A stretch of DNA of 64,000 nucleotides from Anthoceros angustus (lineage: Eukaryota > Streptophyta > Anthocerotopsida > Anthocerotales > Anthocerotaceae), in contig VJWM01000116.1 in the NCBI GenBank assembly GCA_010909165.1, positions 682,001-746,000 of the forward strand, written 5' to 3'. The notes beneath the pieces are model-generated. The model searched no databases and had not been told where the DNA came from. It saw nothing but the letters and a program-made list of their open reading frames with translations. Below are positions 25,541-36,278 of the stretch, piece after piece. Position 1 is the first letter of the stretch; every line of letters starts with the position of its first letter. Made by a program: the position numbers and the translations under genes.

Positions 25541-28470
25541 ACGGGGGGAACCAGCGTGCCACCTGCCTGGAGCTTGGAAGTGTGCTGACGTCCTTGTGTG
25601 TGTTTTGCTTCTCTTGTGGCTGGTGCTTGGCAGGCGGCTGGGGCTGGGGCTGGGGCTGCGCTTCCGGCGAGCGAGGCCGCGGCGTTGCGGAGGCTCAAGG
25701 CGTCGCTGCGTATCGGGAACGGGAGCTGGCCGTGGGGGCAGGCCAGGGAAGCGTGCGGGGCGTGGGCTGGGGTGGTGTGTGGGGAGGCACGTTGTGGGGA
25801 TTGGGCTGGCGGGGCTGAGCCTGGGAGGACAGGGGCAGCCGCTGCTGGATCAGAATGCGCTCCAGGCTCAAGTTTCTGGGGAGCTTCAATGCGTCGGGGT
25901 TTCGGCTGGCGGGGGAGGTGCCGGGGTGGCTGGGGAATGTCACCTCGCTGGAGGAGCTGGATTTCACCTCGTCGGACCTGGAGGGCAAGATTCCGGGCTC
26001 GCTCGGGGGGCTGTCGAGGCTGGCAATTCTGGCTTTGGGGGGGAACCGCCTCTCCGGGGGCATACCCGCCACCTTCGGGAATCTCTCCAGCCTGGCTCTG
26101 CTCAACCTGTCCGGGAACATGCTTACCGGCCGCATCCCGAGGACGCTGCGGGACCTGCCCAGGCTGCTTCTGCTGGACGTGTCTGGGAACAACCTCAGCG
26201 GGCCTATCCCCGGGTATGCAGTGGCGCGCCCTCTGCAGCAGCTGCTGCTCAGGAACAATTCTCTCACGGGGGCTATTCCCCGGTCCATCGGCCGGCTCGC
26301 ATCGCTGCGGATTTTGGATGTGGCTTTCAACGGCTTGTCTGGGGGGATTCCGTGGGAGATTGGGGGTTTGGGGAATCTCAGTGCGCTTCACGTGGAGGGG
26401 AATTTGTTGAACGACTCCATCCCTGCAAACATCACCGGGTTGCAGAGCCTGGTGGTGTTGGAGGCTTCCAGGAATGGGCTGTCCGGGATGCTGCCCGAGG
26501 GGATCGGGGATTTGAAGCAGCTGGAGAGGTTGCGGGTGGCGCACAATCTGCTGCTGGGGCCTCTTCCGGAGGGGCTGGCGGGCTTGGAGAAGCTCACGGT
26601 GTTGGATGTTTCGGATAATTTCTTTGAGGGTGTTTTGCCTGCCGGCTTGCTTTCTTCTGCTGATGTCGGGGGGAACTGCTTCAGCAATGGCACGGGGGGG
26701 CAGCAGCAGCAGCAGCTTTCTTCCTGCGCTGCGTTCTACTCGCGGCAAGGGCTCCAGTTTGGTGGAGCTGAACCCAGTGCGAGCCCGGCTTCCGGGCCCT
26801 CGGTTGGGCCCGTTCCGATTCTGATGCAGGGGGTCGGGGGGAGTGGCGCGGGGAGCCATGCCCGGTACAAGCTCATTGCCGCTGCTCTTTTGGGCGGGGT
26901 TGGGGGGCTGTTGCTGGTGCTTCTGGTTGGCTGGGTTGCTCTGTGTGTTCTCACGAGAGCCGGGACAGGAGGAGGAGCGGGAGTAGGTTCTGCTTACAGC
27001 CATGACTGTGCCGATGTTGCTGATGCTGGTAGAGCGGCTCCGGCTGCTCTAGATTTGGCTCACCGGCTGGGAGAGGCGTTTGCGTATGCCATCTTGGAGC
27101 AGGCGACGAGGAAGTTCCATGCTGGGAACTTGATAGTGGCGGGCCATTCGGGAGACCTCTACAGAGGATTGCTGGATGGACATTTAGACGTAGTGGTGAA
27201 GCGGATAGAGACGAGCAGGGTTAGAAGAGGCTCCTGTGCAGCAGAGCTTGATGTCATGTACAGGACTTCGCACATCAGGATAGTCTCGCTCCTAGGACAT
27301 TGCTTGGATAAGGAGGATGTCAAGTTCTTGGTTTACAGGTACATGCCGAATGGGGACCTGGCGTCCTCCCTACACAGGAAGAAGCTCGTCAGTCTGAGCC
27401 CTGGGGGAGCAGAGGTAGCGAACTCTCTAGATTGGATAACTAGGCTCAAGATTGCTATCGGTGTGGCAGAGGGGCTCACCTACCTGCACCACCAGTGCAA
27501 CCCTCCTCTCGTGCACAGGTGATGTCAACTTTCTTGTTGCTTCGTCTGCTGTCCTGCTAGGGTGTGTCAAAACCCTCTTCTCACACTCTCGTCCTCCTCT
27601 GCTTGTTCAGGGATGTTACATCAACCAGCATCTTGCTGGATGACAAGTATGAGGTCAGGATTGGGAGTTTGTGTGAAGTTCATTCGCAGGATGGAGACTC
27701 CCACCATCCCAGTATCATCTCACGTCTTCTTGGACTATCATTGTAAGCTTCCTGTCCTGTCAAGGTTGTGCATTGGCTAGATTTCTTGTTTCTTCTTCAT
27801 GCTGTGGCTGACTATTCAACATGTCCTCTGCAGTAATTCGGAGCAAGTAGAGCAAGGTGGATTCGTACCCGCGGCATCCACCTCACAAGATGTCTACAAC
27901 TTCGGGAAGGTTCTGCTGGAGCTAGTATCTGGACAGATCGGCATCAGCAGCTCCGCAGACTCCAGGGCAGACGCATGGCTAGAATGGGCTCTCCCTCTGG
28001 TCGACATCCACGACAGGGAACTGCTCCCCAGGCTCGTGGATCCCACCCTCACGGTGGACGAGGATCTGCTAGAGGAGGTCTGGGCCGTGGCCATCGTAGC
28101 CAAGCTCTGCCTCAACGTCAGGCCAAGCAAACGACCAAGCATGCGGCACGTTCTCAGAGCCTTAGAGAACCCGCACAAGGTGATCAGAGAGGACAACTTC
28201 AGGGAAACTCTCTCCCTGAGAACATCCTCTCACAGCTCCTGGAACGAGGCTCTCTTCGGCAGCTGGAGGAGCAATTTTTCTTCCCAACGCTTCGGCCCAT
28301 TGCCAGGGTCACTGCGGGAGGAGTACTCGCTCAAGAATGGAATTGCAGGAATTCAGCTGGCGACCGGGCCGGTCCCGCACTCCAGGCGGGTCTCCAGTGA
28401 GATCGTCCCCGAGCCTTTCAAAGAACGCTCTTTCCCGCCTCACCAGGGGGAACTCGAGCTTGTGCACTGA
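25412..28470 (+). CDS. LRR receptor-like kinase (predicted pseudokinase), similar to Arabidopsis At2g16250
   Basis: Membrane receptor-like protein. Exon 1 (25412-25477) is the signal peptide. The main coding exon runs from 25634 to about 27520. Later exons start near 27611 and 27835 and end at TGA 28468-28470. Order: an LRRNT cap (ASEAAALRRLKASL, CGAWAGVVC), about ten plant LRRs (for example NLSGNMLTGRIPRTL), an ectodomain end SSCAAFYSRQGLQFGG, a transmembrane segment (about 26870-26955, LIAAALLGGVGGLLLVLLVG), a short juxtamembrane part, and a kinase-like domain. The domain keeps the VVVKRIE lysine. It reads HRDVTSTSILLDD (no Lys after HRD) and IGSLCE where DFG is expected, so catalysis is doubtful; the Arabidopsis relative is similar. 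The tail SSEIVPEP is conserved. Two frame changes between 25770 and 25870 break the LRRNT/LRR1 join; neighbouring protein reads on in shifted frames, so single-base errors are likely. Confidence 0.85.
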
Positions 28471-28795
28471 ACCTCAGGGATCCTTGAAATTTCACGCCAT
28501 CCATGGAAATTCCTGTCCGGTTCCCGGAGCTTTGCACCTACCTCGGTCTAGGTCTTTTGAGGGCATTCAAGGCGCACATGATCCGCTCACATGCATATTG
28601 AATGCAGCGTGAACATGAACGGCCCCTGGTACTGACGGATTCATGTTCATCCTCGTGACCGTTCTGTCCTCCTCTCTGGCAAACACCTTTAACACACCTG
28701 GTTGCTTGACCGAGCGTGTGCCCATCCGGGTCTCCTGCACGTCCAACTGCTCTGGTTAGGCGGACCAGCGGAGACTTCATCAGACCTGGTGTCAG
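28471..28795 (+). other. Spacer between the RLK and glyoxalase II genes
   Basis: Short head-to-tail spacer holding the RLK 3' UTR and the glyoxalase II promoter/leader. No other feature seen. Confidence 0.5.
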
Positions 28796-30285
28796 ATGGT
28801 GGGCATGGAATCTCTGTTGGTGGAGGGCCTGCGACGGGGGCTTGCTGCCCGGCCGTCGGCCTTCTTCAGAGTCTGCCATTTCCCCTTTTTGCAAGCCCCG
28901 AGGCCCGCTGGGCAGGGCTGGCAGCGTGGGTCGTGGAACCGGAGCCGGGGTTTAGTGCAGCAGCGGCGGAAGCTGAGCTCGGGTGCTGCTGACGCAGCTC
29001 TGGAGATTGAGCTGGTGAGGGATTCTGGGTCTGAATTGGCTGGCTTCTGGATGGTGTGGTGTTGTGTTGTTCCCTGGCTGAGAGAGATGGAGGCATAACA
29101 GGTGCCGTGCCTGGTGGACAATTATGCGTACATCTTGCATGATGCCACCTCAGGTGTGACTGGAGTGGTGGATCCGTCGGCGGCTGGGCCAGTGATCAGG
29201 GCACTGAAAGAGAGGGGTTTGAGCTTGTCCTTCATCCTCAACACGCACCACCACTGGGATCATACTGGAGGGAACGTGGATTTGAAGCGGGAGTACGACG
29301 CTAAGGTTAGGCAGGCTGCTGGTTTGAGGTTTTTTGTGGGTTGAGTCCACGACTGCATGGCCCTGAGTAGGCTGCATGTATTTGTGCGCCGTGTAGGTTG
29401 TTGGCCCCAAGGCTGATGAGGGACGGATACCGGGGATCGACCTGGCTTTACGAGATGGTGAAACATGGAGGTTCGGGACTCAGGAGATGCAAGTGCTGCT
29501 TACACCTGGCCATACTCGAGGTGCAATGCCTTCCTTCCTGTGCCTCTGAACCCTGCTACTGCATTGCTTGGCACTTAGTGAGCGGTACTGAGACGTCGCT
29601 GTTCCAGGCCATGTGAGCTTCTACTTCCCAGAATCCAGAGCTGTCTTCACAGGCGACACGTTGTTCTCCATCGGATGTGGCAGGTTGTTCGAGGGCTCAG
29701 CGGACCAGGTCACTTGTTTTCTCCTTGTGTGCACCCTCTGTACGTTCACGAGTTTCATCACGGAGTGCTCTAATCATGCTTCCTCTGGGCTCAGATGTGG
29801 GCATCCTTATCAAAGATTGCTGCACTGCCAGACGATACCCTAATCTACTGTGGCCATGAGTACACACTGGTGAGCTGCTGTCGTGTACATTTGCCTTCGG
29901 CTTTTGCCTCGTCGGATCTGTATCTTTTCCTTGACCTGGGTGTATGGGTTGATGCAGTCAAATGCAAAGTTTGCTCTGTCGGTGGAACCACAGAACAAAG
30001 CTCTTGCTTCCCATTTTGAGAAAATCAAGGAACTCCGCAACAACAGCCGCCCCACGGTACGTGCACTTCGTCAACCTCTGCTTCCTCACACGCATGTTCT
30101 TCATTGCGTGAGTGACGTGTTTCTTGTGCCCGACACAGATACCCACCACTTTGGAAGAAGAGAAATCGTTCAATCCCTTTCTGAGACCTTCTAGTGTAGA
30201 ATTAAGGAAATCCCTGCACCTGCCTGAAACTGCAAGCGATGCTCAAGTCTTTGCAGCTGTCAGGACTGCCAAGGACAAATACTGA
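28796..30285 (+). CDS. Hydroxyacylglutathione hydrolase (glyoxalase II), organelle-targeted
   Basis: Hydrolyses S-lactoylglutathione to lactate and glutathione, the second step of methylglyoxal detoxification. Exons: 28796-29014, 29102-29305, 29397-29520, 29608-29708, 29795-29869, 29958-30056 and 30139-30285; all junctions keep frame. Exon 1 is an Arg/Ser-rich leader ([15 protein letters not shown]) of about 70 residues, consistent with mitochondrial or plastid import. The metal centre is complete: THHHWDH, the His of [13 protein letters not shown], the Asp of VFTGDTLF and the His of IYCGHEYT. The C-terminal substrate region [15 protein letters not shown] is present, and the protein ends [10 protein letters not shown]. 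Start chosen at 28796, the first in-frame Met of the leader. Organelle choice (GLX2-5-like mitochondrial) is inference. Confidence 0.93.
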
Positions 30286-30497
30286 TCCACTCAACCCATG
30301 TCTAAAAGCTCGTTTTCAAGAAACTGCGTCTCTCTCCTCCCACATTCGTCATACACGGAGGAAAATCTCGATCACCGTGGGGTTGTCAACGTGTACAGAA
30401 ATGGTCGTCCAGGGTGTGCGGCTTCTACTCGTGTAGACGTTGCGTTGTTCACATTTCATCCGGGGAATTAATGCTTTAAACCTTTAAAAAACTGGTC

Positions 30498-30642
30498 GGT
30501 TGGTTCCTGAAGTTGGTGGGTTGGTTCCCGAAGTTGGTGGGTTGGTTCCCGAAGTTGGTGGGTTGGTTCCCGAAGTTGGTGGGTTGGTTCCCGAAGTTGG
30601 TGGGTTGGTTTCCGAAGTTGGTGGGTTGGTTCCCGAAGTTGG
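30498..30642 (+). repeat. 21-bp minisatellite, about seven units
   Basis: Unit GGTTGGTTCCCGAAGTTGGT plus one base, nearly perfect. The period is divisible by three, so it reads as a VGWFPKL repeat in one frame. That frame has no start context or flanking coding sequence, so I treat it as non-coding. Confidence 0.95.
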
Positions 30643-30911
30643 CCTGTAAATTCACATTGGTTTCAGGGTTTCTTTATCTACCATATCAGGTACTGTTTGG
30701 TGAAATCTGAAGTAATGCTGAAACGTTGCCTAGGAAGTCGTGTCTTAACGGTACTGGACAGGGATAGAGGATGTGAGGGTGGTAGGAGAAATGCCTCATG
30801 GGTACCTTCAAAGTGTAAGTTGGTTTTTATGCCACTCTCTATATAAAGAGGGGCACAAAAATGAATAGAATATGTGCTGTACTAGGGCTTGGTTCCTGGC
30901 CTGCTACCTTG

Positions 30912-31255
30912 TTGCCATGTAGTCAGTTTGTGTACGGTATGTTGCAATGTTGACTGTTGCAATGTTGACTGATCTCTGCCTTGCAACGTTGACTGATCTC
31001 TGCCTTGGCTTGTGTACCGTACGTTGCAATGTTGGCTTATGTACCGTACGTTGCAATGTTGACTGATCTATGCCTTGGCTTGTGACTGGAGGGGTGATGG
31101 ACTCCTGAAGTTTTCTTGCTTTCATCATGTTGCTTGCCAGTGACGTTTCCCATGACTTATTTGTGCCTTGGCTTGTGACTGGAGGGCTGATGACCTGCTC
31201 AAGTTTCCTTGCTTTCGTCATATTCCTTGCTAGTGATGTTTCCCTCCAAGGTATC
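30912..31255 (+). repeat. Cluster of imperfect direct repeats
   Basis: TGTTGCAATGTTGACTGATCT, TGCCTTGGCTTGTG and GTACCGTACGTTGCAATG-type words recur several times (30935-31085). GGCTTGTGACTGGAGGG recurs at about 31076 and 31172. Nested minisatellite structure. Confidence 0.75.
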
Positions 31256-34200
31256 ATGATTCTAACGTGCGAACATATGCTGTCTCATTAATCATCTATG
31301 CACATGTTGTGAAACTGATCAGTGCAGATGCTTGAGTGCTCTCTTAAGACCTCCTTAGCTGTGCTACTACAGCCAGCCACAAGAAGCCATGAATACATTC
31401 ACTATCTGTCCATGAAACAGTAGAAGGGTGAAGTCGTGAAGTCTGGACACTACCGGCTTTCATGTCTGCAGATGTCCCCGATAGAAGGCTGACTTGTTTA
31501 TGTGTGTCACCCCGCCTTGTACCTTTTCTCGATCTTTATCAATTATATACCACATATGTGATACATAAGACTTCCTCATGCAAGTTATTATGTGTGAGAC
31601 TACCAGGTTAATGATGATGATAAGAAGAAGAAGAAAATAAAAAGATTGGGCAGAAGAAAATAAAAAGCTAGATTGGGCAGAAGAAAATAAAAAGCTCCTA
31701 TGATTCCAAGTCTCTGTTGCAAAGGTAATATATCCGAATGTCTCTAGGCCGTTGAGGAATTGACCATGTGTCTCTCTCAATCCTAAGGGGATGAGACCTC
31801 ACCCTCTTTTGACCCATGAACATGCTTAGCTTCAAAGATATGTGAAAGCAAAGGTTGTAGGGGGGAACTTATCTCCCAGACTTGGAGACAACATAGAAAA
31901 ATTCTTTGTACGTTTGAATTTTAGGTGGGAAGAGGGAAAGAGGTGGGGAACTAAGGATACGATAAATACCGCGCTTGCGACTTATTTTTGATAAAGTTAT
32001 TAGAGGGAGAGGAGTTACAGGCAACCAATGAATGGGCTAGAAGAGATTACGCAGAAAACCTGAAATTTTCAAGCCGAAGCCGGAGAGTAAGAAGCCGGAG
32101 AGTAAGAACCTTTTTAAAGGCTGACACATGTACAAGAAATAGCTTAAACATGTACATTTGTCCTATGTAGTTATCTCAATTTGGTATTGTTCTCGTGGTA
32201 TTTCTCAAATACCATTTCAAAGAAAGTTTTAAGGTATCCATAATTTAGTTGAGTAAGCTAATAAAAATGTAACATGATCACTCCATTACGTACTATAGTA
32301 AGCAACTCTTTTAATTTCTAATTCACTGATCTGCTCAAACAATTATCTATATTGTATTAAATAACCTTAATTATGTCATATCAATATCTTATAGAAGTAT
32401 AAATTTCTCTTCATGTGAACTTTCTTCTAACAATTACTACCTAAAATTAGGAACAAATAAGTTAGAGTGTATTATTTTTTCGAATCAATGACTAATACTT
32501 GTGTTCATATAGGCCATACACACATACGTATAGAAATAATTTTTATGTTTAAAAAGATTTTAATACAATCGCATGCAATTGCAGCACTCCGCTGTAGAAC
32601 AAATGCAACTTAGTGTAGCAAATGCAACTTGCTGTAGCGAACTATATTGTGCTTTGACACATTCTTCACTCTCTTTTGCTTCAAGTATACAAGAAAATGT
32701 GCTCCTAGATATCCAATATATTTAAAAGTTAATATTTTTCTAGGATACAAATTTTAATGGGATGCACTGCCATCTTTTCCATCTTACATGGAATGTGCCA
32801 TCACTAGTAGTAATGGAATCTAGGTGGAGTATACACCGGCGAATAAATTTATAAATATAGGACTCTAGATTAAACAAACACTGCAAGTCCTTCATTCTAA
32901 AGTTGGAATTACACATTGAAATTGAATTTTTAGTGAGAGACTTGGCGAAATATTCAATTGAGGGAGATGTATCGGACACCAGCGGTTTGCTTGTTGCTAG
33001 GGTTTGAATTATTAAGTTGAAAAATATGTGATTTTGCAACTAAGTTGCTAGAGGCTGTGCTTCTTTAGTTTATTGAAATATAGACAAGGAATGATGCTAG
33101 TGTGCAGCTGCAAGCCAATCTTGTCGCAATGGTAAGAAAGCATGACCTACTTAATGGTTCTCTGGGTTTAGGATGATGCGCTAGGATCCGGCTAACAGAA
33201 TTTGGGAGATTATTCTCGATTTTTAGGACCTTGCACACAGCTAGTTTGCTTCAAACAATGTTATATTTTATCTCCACCTAACAATATTTGGTCTCTCATT
33301 CCTAGTTTTCGCCGATATTGCTTGTTACTTCAGTCTAACCAAAATTGCTTTGAGGTGTGAAGTAAAATTTTGGATGGAGATTTGGTTTTGTTAATGATTT
33401 GTTATTATGAGACTTTTACGGCAATGAGCTCGTCCGGAATGACCACCAGCACATCATCTATAAGTACAATGGATAGATGATGGTGATGCGCCACACAATT
33501 TGCAAACCCTATGGTCCGTATCAGGCCAGCACGTGTGTCTCCTATGCAGTAGCAATAGCTATTTTCATTTCCATTCATTTCGAAATATATGATTATTTCT
33601 ATTCTCAATATTTGTTTGAACATGTGCATGGTGATAATCGAGGTAGTGGCAATCCCTCTCTTTGCTTTCATTTCACTTGCGTTTCTAGTAGATAACACAA
33701 AAGTATTAGGGATTTGTTCTCAAATTGGTGAGGTGGGTGCTTAACTTCAGATTCTTGGAGGGTAGCTTCCACCAGCGCTAGTGAGTTAGGAGGAAGGTGC
33801 ATACATTGCCATTTTTAGAGGATAACATCCACTAGGCAACATTTTTGTCCGTACCAGCACCCAATATCTGGTAATATATGAAGTGGAAAGTGCGCCAATG
33901 GCCCAAAAATAAGAACCAAACACTTGATGCAACGGGGCGGGGTATGGTTGCATTCGTCAACCGGCTCCCTTTCCCACACTTACCATAATATTTGGGCGAG
34001 CATGGGTGATAGGCGGCCAATTGATCAACTGCTTTATGTTTTCAATCAATCAGTTTACTCTATAAATCCACCATGAGAAGTGAGTGCACTTTTTTCACAC
34101 TATACTGCATAATAGCATAATTTGATCCAGACCTTGGTCATGGAAAAATTGTATGGAAACTATACACTATCTTTTTATAAGAAGCAGTATTGATTATCAT

Positions 34201-34560
34201 TAGCCTTTTCCCCGGATGACAATTGTGAGTGTATTAGCAGGCGTGGAAAGTGCGGCAATCATGAATATATCATGACAAATGGTACAATCTTTTTCATCAA
34301 AAAAGTCGTATATACTTTTCTATTAAATTTTCGCTTTAGTCCATGGTTACTAGCATGTTCCGCTGAAGTTTTCAATATCGCCTCATGACTTGAAACTATG
34401 AACGTTACGTACAACAGTTATGAAAAAGATATTATTTATAGAACAGAGGTTCTTAATTATTAGTCAGCCGCTTTCACCAAATCCACAATTCTATTGTTTC
34501 AAATCAAAAGGCTTTACAATTTACTAGGTTATGTCTTTATTCAATAACACATGCGAGTAG
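31256..34560. other. AT-rich intergenic DNA
   Basis: About 3.3 kb with no supported gene. It includes three GAAGAAAATAAAAAG units at 31626-31692 and a pair of GTAGCAAATGCAACTT-type words near 32600-32640. Short ORFs here do not match known families by eye. Confidence 0.5.
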
Positions 34561-34561
34561 A

Positions 34562-34840
34562 CACATATATATGCACTATATATCGCTTTAAATCACTCGC
34601 CATTAGCAAACACATATGTATGCACTATATATCGCTTTAAATCACTCGCCATTAGCAAACACATTAGAACCCTTGCTGAAGATTTCTCCCCCGGGGTTGT
34701 TTTGACTTATTTTCAAAATACCAAATTAAAAAAAATTAGCAAACACATATGTATGCACTATATATCGCTTTAAATCACTCGCCATTAGCAAACACATATG
34801 TATGCACTATATATCGCTTTAAATCACTCACCATTAGCAA
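34562..34840 (+). repeat. 51-bp repeat, four units in two pairs
   Basis: The unit contains TATGCACTATATATCGCTTT and AAATCACTCGCCATTAGCAA. Two adjacent units (34568-34665) and two more (34738-34840) are separated by about 75 bp of unrelated sequence with CCCCCGGGG. Unit identity is close to perfect. Confidence 0.9.
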
Positions 34841-34879
34841 GGAATCAACATTCCGATAATTCATATGTAGCACATACCA

Positions 34880-35150
34880 ACATGCATATTTATAGACAAT
34901 GTATATCATTTGTTCATATTCTAACCACCAAAGTTAGATAACATGTAGAGATGTAGTATACGTAGCTATGCTATGATCTTGGTTATAGGCATTTGTTGTA
35001 ATTCTTTCTAATAGACAACATATATTACTTGTTCATATTCTAGCCAACATAATTAAATGACATCTAGAGATCTATTATACATGCCTATGCCGTTAGCTTT
35101 GTATATGCTTTTGTTATAATTATTTCTATGTATTATAAAGCCGCGTTGTC
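34880..35150 (+). repeat. Imperfect tandem repeat, two units of about 125 bp
   Basis: TTGTTCATATTCTA, followed by ACATGTAGAGATGTAGTATA and by TTGTTGTAATTCTTTCTA, recurs in diverged form about 125 bp later (near 35020-35140). Confidence 0.65.
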
Positions 35151-35237
35151 TCTAAAAAAAGAGGGACTACATTACACTAGTAGCCAATATAATAATTAAC
35201 GTTAGTCAGAAAAATGACTTTAATTTCTCAGTACACC

Positions 35238-35246
35238 CAATTTCCT
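35238..35246 (+). repeat. 9-bp target-site duplication, left (CAATTTCCT)
   Basis: Exactly matches 45946-45954 on the far side of the Mutator-like element. Nine base pairs is the diagnostic length for Mutator-superfamily insertion. Confidence 0.92.
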
Positions 35247-35558
35247 GCCTACACATCGATACCCGATGGAAGTTAATGCTTGCCGTACCGATGCGGTACA
35301 TGCCGAGCCTTACGACGCCATTTCATTTCACCCTCCGCCTTACCGGTTCTCATTCTCCGTGAGTTGAACGCGGTCTTGCGAGCTTCGGGATTGCCGAAGA
35401 CAAAGCGACCGGTATCCCATCTGGCGGCTGGTTATCCGACTGTAATGAAAGAACCAGCGTTACGTAATCGTGCTACCACCGTTATCACGCGATGGTAAAC
35501 CATTCGTGCTTTCATGAACCATGCTTGGATCATGCGATAATAAACCATGCGCTTATCA
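35247..35558 (+). repeat. Left terminal inverted repeat of the MULE
   Basis: Begins GCCTACACATCGATACCCG and stays alignable with the reverse complement of the right end for over 200 bp. Matched islands include GATGGAAGTTAATGC, a GCCTTACG word, CCGTGAGYTGAAC and TCATGCGATARTAAACCATG. Confidence 0.88.
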
Positions 35559-35629
35559 GCCTGTAGAGTTTCCCGGTTACGATGAACTTAATGTGTTGAG
35601 AGCGGAAGGAACGCTAATGGAACGCTGGC

Positions 35630-36270
35630 TTTGAGAGCGCGTTCATCTTTTGTCTCGCCGTTTCCTCTACAAGAGTTGATTGCTTGTCTCGATGGAAAGC
35701 TTACAACAAGACGGACAAGCCGGTATAAAGCACGCTCGGTTTCAATGAAAGGTGACAGAGATATGAGCAAAGGAAGCCTTTGAAAGGCATGCCATCTATT
35801 TCTCTACCCGCTTTGTCCAGATGAGTCAAATGCTTTCTTATCATACTTCAATGAAAAGCTTACAACAAGACGGACAAGCTGGTATGAAGCATGCTAGGTT
35901 CCGATGAAAGAAGACGGAGATATGAGCGAAAGACGCATTTGAAGGCATGTCATCTTTTTGTCTACCCGCTTTATCCAGATGAGTCAAATGCTTTCTTATC
36001 AGTCTTTGATGGAGAGCTTACAACATGACGGACACGTCGGTGTGCAGCGCGCCTGGTTTCGATCAAAGATGAAGGAGATATGAACCGAAGAAGCTTTTGA
36101 AAGGCAGTTCACATTTTGTCTACCCGCTGTCTCCAGAAGAGTCAAATGCTCCCCTATCATACATCGATGAAAAGCTTACAACAAGACGGACAAGCGGTAT
36201 GCAGGCTACTTGGCTTCGATCAAGGACAACAGAGCTACTACGAGCGCCTTTGAAACAATGGTCACATTTT
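35630..36270 (+). repeat. Subterminal tandem repeat, about four units of 157 bp
   Basis: Each unit carries a TCTACCCGCTTT..CCAGATGAGTC word, then CAAATGCTTTCTTATC, then AAAGCTTACAACAAGACGGA, then a GGAGATATGA word. Units begin near 35630, 35787, 35945 and 36104 and diverge toward the transposase end. Confidence 0.85.
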
Positions 36271-36278
36271 CCAAGTCA

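Noticed and set aside
24958-27003. 681-codon minus-strand open frame across the RLK
   Set aside because: Antisense shadow of the GC-rich LRR exon. The translation is low-complexity Pro/Gln/Arg-rich, and the plus strand has unmistakable LRR and kinase motifs.
30513-30710. 65-codon ORF encoding VGWFPKL repeats as a protein gene
   Set aside because: Entirely minisatellite, no flanking coding sequence, no plausible promoter or conserved partner.
32740-33700. Minus-strand ORFs of 97-99 codons in AT-rich DNA
   Set aside because: No motif, no splice support; likely chance frames.
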